NCBI RefSeq assembly: GCF_006381105.1
Contig: NZ_VDET01000001.1
Coordinates: 1-64,000, forward strand
Origin: Flavicella sediminum
GTDB lineage: Bacteria; Bacteroidota; Bacteroidia; Flavobacteriales; Flavobacteriaceae
Length of the DNA stretch: 64,000 nucleotides
Direction: 5' to 3'
Below are positions 53,589 to 61,495 of this stretch, piece after piece. Made by a program: the position numbers and the translations under genes. The notes below the pieces were generated by a model, which was not told the origin of the DNA, ran no database searches, and saw only the letters and a program-made list of their open reading frames with translations. The first letter of the stretch is position 1, and the number at the start of each line of letters is the position of its first letter.

Positions 53589-55058
53589 ATGAAGTTTTCA
53601 AATTCGAAAATACTAGTACTCCTCGTTCTTTTGACATGTTTGTCATGCAAAACAAAAAAAACTTCTGTAGCTACAAACAGCAAGCAACCCAACATTATCG
53701 TTTTGTTATGTGACGATTTGGGTTATGGAGATTTGTCAACTTTTGGACATCCAATCATTCAGACAAAAAACTTAGACAAACTCGCGAAAACCGGTATTAA
53801 ATTAACGAATTTTTATAGTACGGCTCCTGTTTGTTCTCCCTCTCGTGTTGGTTTATTAACAGGAAGAAGTCCTAACAAAGCTGGGGTGTACGATTTTATT
53901 CCGGGTTACAAAAAAAGTGAAGATCTTAGAGATTTGGTACATATGCAAGCTCATGAAGTTACCATTCCTTCCTTGTTAAAAAAAGCGGGTTATGCAACTT
54001 GCTTGGTTGGTAAATGGCACTGCAGTTCTCGTTTTAATTCTAAAGCACAGCCACAGCCCAATGACTTTGGATTTGACCATTGGTTTGCCACACATAACAA
54101 CGCGGCCCCAAGTCACCAAAACCCAAAAAATTTTGTTAGAAATGGAAATGAGGTTGGGGTATTAGAAGGTTTTAGCAGTCAAATTGTTGTTGAGGAAGCC
54201 ATGAATTGGTTGGATAAAAAAGAAGGCAATGCGCCGTTTTTTTTAGAAGTTGCTTTTCATGAACCGCATGAGCCAATTGCTTCTCCGGAAGATTTGGTTC
54301 AAAAATATTTACCAAAAGCAAAAACAAGAGAAGAGGCAGAATATTTTGCCAATGTAGAAAATGTTGATATTGCTGTGGGTCGTTTACTTTCTTATTTAAA
54401 AGAAAAAAACTTAGATGAGAATACCTTAATTGTATTTACTTCAGACAATGGGCCTGAGACTTTGATGCGTTACTATAGAGCCAAACATTCTTATGGTTCT
54501 CCAGGTGAATTAAAAGGAATGAAACTATGGACAAATGAAGCTGGATTTCGTGTGCCATGTATTGTAAATTGGTTGGGAAAAGAAACCTATTCAGGAACTT
54601 CAGACAAGGTGATTTCTGCACTTGATTTATTACCTACATTTTCTGAATTAGCTGGGGTGGAATTACCTGAAAGGGGACTTGACGGAGAATCTATAAGTTC
54701 GTTTTTACGCTCTGGTAATTTTGAACGTAGCAAACCACTAATATGGGCTTTTTATGATGCTATTAATGACCGAAGAGTCGCTATGAGAAGTGGAGATTGG
54801 AAAATAATGGGACGTTTGGTTTCAGATGAAAATGATAAAGAATTGCCGCATATTCATAATTTATATAAGGGGAATGAAACTTTTGTTAAAAATGCAAAAT
54901 TAACGGATTTTGTCTTGTTTAACTTAAAAAAGGACCTAAGTGAATCTGAAGATTTATCGGTAAAAGAACCAGAGGTTTTTAAGAATATGAAAATTCAGTT
55001 TGAAGCAGCGTACAAAGAATTGTTAAAAGAAAGCCATATATGGAATCGAACAAAATAA
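53589..55058 (+). CDS. S1-family sulfatase (lipoprotein)
   Basis: Removes sulfate esters from the glycan, 489 aa. Lipobox LTCLSC (Cys20 from the chosen start). The formylglycine motif CSPSR (Cys82) follows the metal-binding LLCDDLGYGDLS, and the remaining active-site parts are GKWHC, FHEPHEP and FTSDNGPE. A formylglycine-generating or anaerobic maturase must be encoded elsewhere. The frame opens at 53559 with a basic extension; the ATG at 53589 gives the lipoprotein signal. The last 19 bases overlap the GH97 gene. The sulfatase subfamily and hence the sulfate position cannot be fixed by eye. Confidence 0.93.
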   Translation: MKFSNSKILVLLVLLTCLSCKTKKTSVATNSKQPNIIVLLCDDLGYGDLSTFGHPIIQTKNLDKLAKTGIKLTNFYSTAPVCSPSRVGLLTGRSPNKAGVYDFIPGYKKSEDLRDLVHMQAHEVTIPSLLKKAGYATCLVGKWHCSSRFNSKAQPQPNDFGFDHWFATHNNAAPSHQNPKNFVRNGNEVGVLEGFSSQIVVEEAMNWLDKKEGNAPFFLEVAFHEPHEPIASPEDLVQKYLPKAKTREEAEYFANVENVDIAVGRLLSYLKEKNLDENTLIVFTSDNGPETLMRYYRAKHSYGSPGELKGMKLWTNEAGFRVPCIVNWLGKETYSGTSDKVISALDLLPTFSELAGVELPERGLDGESISSFLRSGNFERSKPLIWAFYDAINDRRVAMRSGDWKIMGRLVSDENDKELPHIHNLYKGNETFVKNAKLTDFVLFNLKKDLSESEDLSVKEPEVFKNMKIQFEAAYKELLKESHIWNRTK

Positions 55059-57049
55059 ATAGCTTAGCTGCTGTTCTTAATGGAAGAGCGATCTCTTTTG
55101 TACTCCTTTTATGGATTGTAATAAGTTGTAGTGGTATAAAGGAAATCCAAGTGCAATCGCCTGATGGTAAAAATGTATTTGTATTCAATGGCCATACAAC
55201 AAACACAATTAGTTTTTCTGTTAAAAGGAACAAGCAAGAAGTTTTGTTGCCTTCTGTTTTAAAACTAATTTCTAATGAAATTGCCTTTTCGGGCGATTTG
55301 TCCATATTAAATGTGGAATTCTCCACAGTAACAAAGGAATGGAATTCTAATTTTGGAGAATTAAGTACAATTCCTGATAATTACAACCAATTAAAGCTAT
55401 ACCTAAATATGGGTGACGCCAAGTTGAATATTATTTGTAGAGCTTATAACGAAGGAATTGCCTTCGCATACGAAGTCCCAAAACAAAACAATATTGTTGA
55501 ATTAGGATTTGATGAAATGCTACAATACAATTTTGATGCAGATTATAAGGTTTGGTCAACTCCGAAAAGAGAAGCAGGAGTTTTAACTGCACAAGGTCTT
55601 TATAAAAAAATACCTTTAACTAGTTTAGAAGAAGGATGCGAACGTCCATTGTTAATAGATATGGGGGCAAATTTAAAAGTCGCATTGGCTGAAGCAAAAT
55701 TGGTGGATTATGCTCGCTTAAGCTATTCGAAAGGAACTTCTTCTAAATATAGTATTTTATCTTCTTTGGATGGTAAAATGGAGGAGCAAAAGCAAGATAC
55801 CATTACAGGGGCTGTAATTGCAGAAAGAAAACTGGAAGGCGCAAAAGTCCATAAAAAATTACCGTTTCAATCGCCTTGGCGTGTGGTCATGATGGCTGAA
55901 AATGAAGGCGAATTATTAGAAAATAATTATATTATTCAAAATTTAAACGATCCTTCTGAAATAAAAGATACCTCGTGGATACAACCAGGAAAGGTGCTTC
56001 GAGAAACGACCTTAACAACAAAAGGAGGAATGGCTGCTATAGATTTTGTTGCAAATCATAAGATGCAGTATATCATGTTTGATGCGGGCTGGTATGGCGA
56101 TGAAATGAAAAATAGTTCTGACGCTACTACGGTTACTTTAGATCCGAAAAGATCAAAAGGACCTTTAGATATGAAAGCTGTTACGGCTTATGGAAAAGAA
56201 AAAGGGGTTGGACTTATTTTGTACGTAAATCGTAGGTCATTAGAAAAACAATTGGATGATGTATTGCCGCTTTTTAAAGAATGGGGAGTAGCAGGAATTA
56301 AGTTTGGTTTTGTTCGCGTAGGAGATCAAGATGCCACTACATGGATGCATGAAGCGATAAAAAAAGCAGCTGCGTATGAGTTTATTGTCGATGTGCATGA
56401 TGAGTATCGACCAACAGGTTTTTCAAGAACCTACCCAAATTTATTAACCCAAGAAGGAATTGGTGGAGATGAAACAACTGTTACAAATGAGCAAACACTA
56501 ACCCATATGTTTACACGATTGTTAGCTGGTGCTGCAGATAATACGGTTTGCTACTACAATGCTCGTGTGGCTAAAATGGGATCTCATGCTTCACAATTGG
56601 CAAAAACAGTCTGCCTTTTTAGTCCCTTACAGTTTTTGTATTGGTACGATAAGCCTGCAGCTTCGCCTGAAAAATTAGACGGATTATGGGGAGATACGAG
56701 GCATATAGGAAATGAACCAGAATTGGAGTTTTTCAAAAATGTACCCACGACTTGGGATGAAACTAAGGTTTTAGCAGCGGAGATAGGAAAAGTGGGGGTG
56801 ATTGCCAGAAGAAAAGGAAATGAGTGGTTTGTAGGCGGTATCAATGGGGAAACAGAAAGAAAGCTGTCCATAGATTTTTCGTTTTTGAAAGAAAATAAAA
56901 AGTACAAAGCATTAATTTATACAGACGATCAAACGGTTCACACAAGAACACACGTCAAAATAGAGGAGTTGCTAACTACCAAAGATTCAAAATTGGAGGT
57001 ACTTGTAAAAAGCAACAATGGCTTTGCCATGCATATAAAAGAACTATAA
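55040..57049 (+). CDS. GH97-family alpha-glycosidase
   Basis: An exo-alpha-glycosidase family (alpha-glucosidases and alpha-galactosidases), 669 aa, lipoprotein by IVISC (Cys30). The N-terminal beta-sandwich (about 35-280; VQSPDGKNVFVF start), the TIM barrel (about 310-570) with FDAGWYGDEM, AGIKFGFVRVGDQ (about 418-430) and DVHDEYRPTGFSRTYPNL (about 450-467), and a C-terminal sandwich are present. Where retaining GH97 enzymes carry the nucleophilic Asp, this protein has Gly (KFGF), so it is more like the inverting group that uses glutamate/aspartate bases near VHDE. Overlaps the sulfatase gene by 19 bases, implying translational coupling. The sugar it removes is unknown. Confidence 0.88.
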   Translation: MESNKINSLAAVLNGRAISFVLLLWIVISCSGIKEIQVQSPDGKNVFVFNGHTTNTISFSVKRNKQEVLLPSVLKLISNEIAFSGDLSILNVEFSTVTKEWNSNFGELSTIPDNYNQLKLYLNMGDAKLNIICRAYNEGIAFAYEVPKQNNIVELGFDEMLQYNFDADYKVWSTPKREAGVLTAQGLYKKIPLTSLEEGCERPLLIDMGANLKVALAEAKLVDYARLSYSKGTSSKYSILSSLDGKMEEQKQDTITGAVIAERKLEGAKVHKKLPFQSPWRVVMMAENEGELLENNYIIQNLNDPSEIKDTSWIQPGKVLRETTLTTKGGMAAIDFVANHKMQYIMFDAGWYGDEMKNSSDATTVTLDPKRSKGPLDMKAVTAYGKEKGVGLILYVNRRSLEKQLDDVLPLFKEWGVAGIKFGFVRVGDQDATTWMHEAIKKAAAYEFIVDVHDEYRPTGFSRTYPNLLTQEGIGGDETTVTNEQTLTHMFTRLLAGAADNTVCYYNARVAKMGSHASQLAKTVCLFSPLQFLYWYDKPAASPEKLDGLWGDTRHIGNEPELEFFKNVPTTWDETKVLAAEIGKVGVIARRKGNEWFVGGINGETERKLSIDFSFLKENKKYKALIYTDDQTVHTRTHVKIEELLTTKDSKLEVLVKSNNGFAMHIKEL

Positions 57050-57071
57050 TTAGTAAGACTAAATCGGAATT

Positions 57072-58736
57072 ATGAACAAAAGAATGAACACTTTAAAAAT
57101 AGTAGCAGTTTTGCTTTTGGTAGGAATAGTTTCCTGTAAAACAAAAGATAAAGTAGCTAAGAAGGAATTACCCGCGAAACGGCCAAACATCATTTTTATG
57201 ATGTCTGATGATCATGCATATCAGGCAATTAGTGCCTATAGCAATCATTTAATTGAAACGCCTAATATTGATAGAATAGCAGATGAAGGGATTAAATTTA
57301 CCAATGCCTGTGTTTCAAATTCTATTTGTGCGCCTTCAAGAGCAACTATTTTAACAGGGAAACATTGTCATATACACGGTAAAGTAGATAATGTATTTCC
57401 TTTTGATGAGTCTCAAACTACTTTTCCTCAGCTAATGCAAAAAGCAGGTTATAAAACAGCCATGTTCGGAAAGTTGCATTTTGGAAACAATCCTAAAGGT
57501 GTAGATGAATTTAAAATTTTACCGGGACAAGGTAGATACTACAATCCTATTTTTAATACCAATGATGGTCAAATTACGGTGGAAGGTTATGTAACGGATA
57601 TTATCATGGACATGACCTTAGAATGGTTGGAAAACAACAAAAATAGTGAAGAGCCATTTATGTTATTTTCTATGCAAAAAGCACCACATAGAGAATGGTT
57701 ACCTGCGCCACGTCATTTTAAAGAATACACCAAGAAAACATTTAAAGAACCTGAAACTTTGTTTGATAATTATGAAGGAAGAGGTACTGCTGCAAAAACG
57801 GCTGAAATGAATTTGCTAACGCATATGAATTGGGCTGGAGATTCTAAAATGTACCCTGAAATCATGAAAGAATTAGGGATAAAAGATATGTCTGGTTGGG
57901 ATTTAGAAGCTTTTGAACGAGAAGTCGGCGCTATGAATGCTGAACAAAGAGCTGTTTGGGATTCTGTGTATCGACCAATGATGGAAGCTTTTAAAAAGGA
58001 GTATCCTACCATGAATGAAAAGGAATTGATGAAATGGCGCTACCAACGTTATATGCAAGATTACCTTGGGTGTATTGCCTCTGTAGATGAAAATGTAGGT
58101 CGATTGTTAGATTATTTAGAAGAAACAAAATTGGATGAAAATACCATCATTATTTATACTTCGGATCAAGGATTTTATTTAGGTGAACACGGTTGGTTCG
58201 ACAAGCGTTTTGTGTATGATGAATCTTTCAAAACACCTTTGTTAATTAAATGGCCAAACGTAATTACACCAGGAACAACAAATACTGAAATGGTACAAAA
58301 TCTTGATTTTGCACAGACTATTTTAGAAGCTGCTCATATTGTGCCTCCAGCAGATATGCAAGGAGAAAGTTTGATTCCTTTGTTGTTAGGAAATAATGAA
58401 GAATGGACAAGAGATGCCGTGTATTACCACTATTATGAATACCCAGGAATTCATATGGTAAAAAGACATTATGCTATTATTACACAAGAATACAAATTAG
58501 CGCATTTTTATTATGATGTGGATGAGTGGGAATTGTACGATCGTAAAAATGACCCTCAGGAAATGAAAAATGTGATTGATGATCCTGCTTATGCTGATGT
58601 GCTTGTGAAATTAAAAAAACAACTGGTAGAACTACGTAAAGAATATGGTGATAGTTCTCAGTTAGATCAAGAGATATTGAAAAAATATATGGAGGCAAAA
58701 AACAATCCAGATATTGAAACGGTACCACTTCATTAA
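57072..58736 (+). CDS. S1-family sulfatase, second copy (lipoprotein)
   Basis: A second sulfatase, 554 aa, only distantly similar to the first, so probably aimed at a different sulfate position. Lipobox GIVSC (Cys22). FMMSDDHAYQAIS binds the metal, the formylglycine precursor is Cys86 in CAPSR, and MFGKLHFG, KAPHREW and YTSDQGFYLGEHGWFDKR complete the active site. HGWFDKRFVYDESFKTPL and the later YYHYYEYP region resemble the sulfatases that act on glycosaminoglycan-like or ulvan-like oligosaccharides, but this is a weak indicator. Starts 22 bases after GH97. Confidence 0.93.
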   Translation: MNKRMNTLKIVAVLLLVGIVSCKTKDKVAKKELPAKRPNIIFMMSDDHAYQAISAYSNHLIETPNIDRIADEGIKFTNACVSNSICAPSRATILTGKHCHIHGKVDNVFPFDESQTTFPQLMQKAGYKTAMFGKLHFGNNPKGVDEFKILPGQGRYYNPIFNTNDGQITVEGYVTDIIMDMTLEWLENNKNSEEPFMLFSMQKAPHREWLPAPRHFKEYTKKTFKEPETLFDNYEGRGTAAKTAEMNLLTHMNWAGDSKMYPEIMKELGIKDMSGWDLEAFEREVGAMNAEQRAVWDSVYRPMMEAFKKEYPTMNEKELMKWRYQRYMQDYLGCIASVDENVGRLLDYLEETKLDENTIIIYTSDQGFYLGEHGWFDKRFVYDESFKTPLLIKWPNVITPGTTNTEMVQNLDFAQTILEAAHIVPPADMQGESLIPLLLGNNEEWTRDAVYYHYYEYPGIHMVKRHYAIITQEYKLAHFYYDVDEWELYDRKNDPQEMKNVIDDPAYADVLVKLKKQLVELRKEYGDSSQLDQEILKKYMEAKNNPDIETVPLH

Positions 58737-58745
58737 AAAAAAATA

Positions 58746-58784
58746 AAGGTCTGAATTTTTTAGGAAACTATAAATTCAGACCTT
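58746..58784. other. inverted repeat between sulfatase and lyase genes
   Basis: AAGGTCTGAATTT (58746-58758) and AAATTCAGACCTT (58772-58784) form a perfect 13-bp stem with a 13-base loop. On the plus strand it is followed by ACCC, not by a T run, so it is a poor terminator for the sulfatase. The T run lies on the minus-strand side, where no gene is transcribed. It may act as an mRNA end-protecting hairpin between two enzyme blocks, 9 bases after the sulfatase stop. Confidence 0.6.
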
Positions 58785-58821
58785 ACCCAATTAAGAAATT
58801 TATTATAGCCCTTTGATTCTG

Positions 58822-61494
58822 ATGAAATTGTCAAAATTTATCCATATACTCGTCTTCCTGTTTTTCATAAAAAGTCCAATGTTCGGACAAAAAACAGCTG
58901 CGCATCCTCGTTTATTTGCAGAAAATAAAGATAGAGCAGCTTTGTTAGTTAAAATAGAGAATGAAGACTGGGCGAAAGCCTCATGGGAAACTTTGATGTC
59001 TGAAATCAATCCACATGTCAATCGTCATGTAACAGATCCAGAATGGATGGTGTCTAGGTTGGCCATGTATTGGAAAGAAGGAGAACGTTTTACCCAATGT
59101 TATATCAAAAAACAAAATTGGGATTATGGAGAAGGAAATGCACCCGTTCCTACAGTTCGCCTACCAGGTATGCGGACTTGGAATGATTACGTAAATGTAC
59201 CTTTGGAAGATAGAATTCCGTACAATGCCTCAGGAGATTTGTTGGGGATAAGCAGGTCTAAAGCAGATAAAACACCCGTTTTAATTCCTTATAAAGAAAC
59301 AGGACATATGATTCGTCAGAATAATATGGAAATCCTGAAATTGGCTGAAAAAGCGGCTTTTGCGTACTACATTACCCAAGAGGAAAAGTATGCAAAGTTT
59401 TCTTCAGATATTTTATGGACTTGGTTGTTAGGAACCTATTACATGGAACCACCTTTAGATCCAAAAGAATCAACAAAAGGACCAGGTGGTTATAAACCAG
59501 GAGGCATTATGGGTTATTATGATTATGAAGTCATTCATGATGATAGACAAATACCTACAGCTATTGCTTATGATTTTTTATATGATTATATGAATGAGCA
59601 CCCACATCCACATTTAAAAAGCATAGCGAAGACTCCTACAGAAGTTGCTGGTGTGGTTTTTAAACGTTTTATAGAAATAGGGTTGATAAGAGGAGGCAAA
59701 AAAGGCAATTGGAATGTAAATCGCTATAAAAACGTGCTGAATAGTATGCTTGTTTTAGAGCCGAACGATTTTTACGAAGATGGTAAAGGAAAAGAATATT
59801 ACATTCCTTTGTACACGCAACAATCGTCAGATTATTGTGCTGCTTTACCAGGAATTATGGATTATTATAACAAAACAACGGGGCTATGGCCAGAATCTCC
59901 TGGCTATGCTTCAAGCATGATTCCATTAGTGTTAGAAATGGGCGTGAAATTGTATAAATCTGGGGTAAATACTTTGGCTGGAAATCCAATTATTACCAAA
60001 GCGGCTTTGGCTAACTTAGGTTGGTTAGATGCTCGTGGAAATTTAGTGGTTTTTGGTGATATGCGTGGAGGTCCTGCAGATATATCTTCTTTTGAATCTT
60101 TATTGACCTATGCAACCTGGGAAGGGGATACGGAAACGGCTAAAAAAATGGCCACAGTGATTCGTAAAAACATTGCATCGGGTCAATATAATAGAAATGC
60201 ATCAGATTGGCAAGGAATTGTGTTAAATCAACCGTTACCAAATTCAGGCAGTAGTTTACCATTCCATAAAGCGGCATATTCACCATTTCATAAACATATT
60301 ATTATGAGAAATGGGAATGATGAAGCTAATGGATTGATGTTTACTTTGTATGGAGGAAAACACAAATCGCATTTAGCAGCAAATGGTTTGGCCATGCAGT
60401 TCTATGCTAAAGGTTGGGCAATGGCTCCAGATGCTTCTGCATATGAATCCTATTGGTCTTCTGACGCAAGTTACCATCGAGGAATTTTAGGTTCTAATAC
60501 CATTGTTCCTGGATATAGCGATGGAGCTATTACCATAAATGCGATGGATCCATCAGTAGATACTGAAACAGGATTTTATAATACTTCGGAAACTTCAAGT
60601 AATGTTTCTTTTTCAGATGTTTCAGCAGAAGAAAAACGTCGTTTGGTAGCCATGGTTCGTACTTCTGAAACTTCTGGGTATTATGTAGATATTTTTAGAT
60701 CGGATCAACCAGATAATGATTATATACATCACAATTTAGGGAATTCTATGGTGTTGAAAAACACAGAGAATACAGCCTTGAATTTAAATAAAGTGAATGA
60801 TTTAGGAGTAAAGTATGATAAAGATTACTCTTTCTTTAAAAATCAAAGAAAGGTAAATTATACAAACGATTTTAATGCTACTTGGACAATAACAGCAATC
60901 GCTCCTGAATTGCATACAAATATGTGGATGCTAGGACAAGACAATAGAGAAATTTATGCTGTTGATGCACCACCTACTACTTTGCGTAGTGATATTACTC
61001 CAGGACAAGTAAATAAAAGTCCAGAAACAACTCCAACGTTAATTGTTCGTCAAAATGGAATTAATGGAAAAGAGCATCCATTTGTGGCTGTTTTTGAAAA
61101 TTACGAAACCAATCAAAAATCGATTCAAGAAATTTCTAAAATAGAAAGCTCTAAAAACTTTGTAAGCATTGCGGTAAGTTCAAAAAATAGCAAACAATAT
61201 ATTTTAAATGCTACAGATGATGAGGTTTATAAACCAATGAAAAAATTAGAGTTTCAAGGTGTTTTTGGAATTGCTTCCGAAGAAAATAAGGAATTTCAAT
61301 ATTTGTATTTAGGAAAAGGAAAGTTATTGCAAAAAGGATGTTATAAAATAGAAGCTGTTCATCATTCTGTAACTGCAGAACTAAAAGTAGAAAATGGTAA
61401 ATATTACTATTCTTCAGATCAACCAGTTTTTATTCAACTGAACAAAGGAAAAGCAAAACAATATCCAGCAGGATATCATATCGAAATTAAATAG
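58822..61494 (+). CDS. heparinase II/III-superfamily polysaccharide lyase (copy 1)
   Basis: Predicted secreted lyase of 890 aa that cleaves a uronic-acid-containing polysaccharide by beta-elimination. Signal peptide MKLSKFIHILVFLFFIKSPMFGQ, AHPRLF start, then an alpha-toroid (about 30-470; GNAPVPTVRLPGMRTWNDY, WNVNRYKNVLNSMLVLEPNDF, WPESPGYASSMI) and an anti-parallel beta-sandwich (about 480-890) with KSHLAANGLAMQFYAKG, whose His is a likely catalytic residue. The gene starts at ATG 58822; a TTG at 58813 is in frame but would add only three residues. Overall size and domain order fit the large heparinase II/III families (PL37 or PL40 are my best guesses, not verified). It follows the sulfatase by 85 bases. 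Confidence 0.83.
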   Translation: MKLSKFIHILVFLFFIKSPMFGQKTAAHPRLFAENKDRAALLVKIENEDWAKASWETLMSEINPHVNRHVTDPEWMVSRLAMYWKEGERFTQCYIKKQNWDYGEGNAPVPTVRLPGMRTWNDYVNVPLEDRIPYNASGDLLGISRSKADKTPVLIPYKETGHMIRQNNMEILKLAEKAAFAYYITQEEKYAKFSSDILWTWLLGTYYMEPPLDPKESTKGPGGYKPGGIMGYYDYEVIHDDRQIPTAIAYDFLYDYMNEHPHPHLKSIAKTPTEVAGVVFKRFIEIGLIRGGKKGNWNVNRYKNVLNSMLVLEPNDFYEDGKGKEYYIPLYTQQSSDYCAALPGIMDYYNKTTGLWPESPGYASSMIPLVLEMGVKLYKSGVNTLAGNPIITKAALANLGWLDARGNLVVFGDMRGGPADISSFESLLTYATWEGDTETAKKMATVIRKNIASGQYNRNASDWQGIVLNQPLPNSGSSLPFHKAAYSPFHKHIIMRNGNDEANGLMFTLYGGKHKSHLAANGLAMQFYAKGWAMAPDASAYESYWSSDASYHRGILGSNTIVPGYSDGAITINAMDPSVDTETGFYNTSETSSNVSFSDVSAEEKRRLVAMVRTSETSGYYVDIFRSDQPDNDYIHHNLGNSMVLKNTENTALNLNKVNDLGVKYDKDYSFFKNQRKVNYTNDFNATWTITAIAPELHTNMWMLGQDNREIYAVDAPPTTLRSDITPGQVNKSPETTPTLIVRQNGINGKEHPFVAVFENYETNQKSIQEISKIESSKNFVSIAVSSKNSKQYILNATDDEVYKPMKKLEFQGVFGIASEENKEFQYLYLGKGKLLQKGCYKIEAVHHSVTAELKVENGKYYYSSDQPVFIQLNKGKAKQYPAGYHIEIK

Positions 61495-61495
61495 T

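Noticed and set aside
58813-58821. TTG start for the first lyase
   Set aside because: An ATG three codons later starts a normal signal peptide; the extra residues add nothing.
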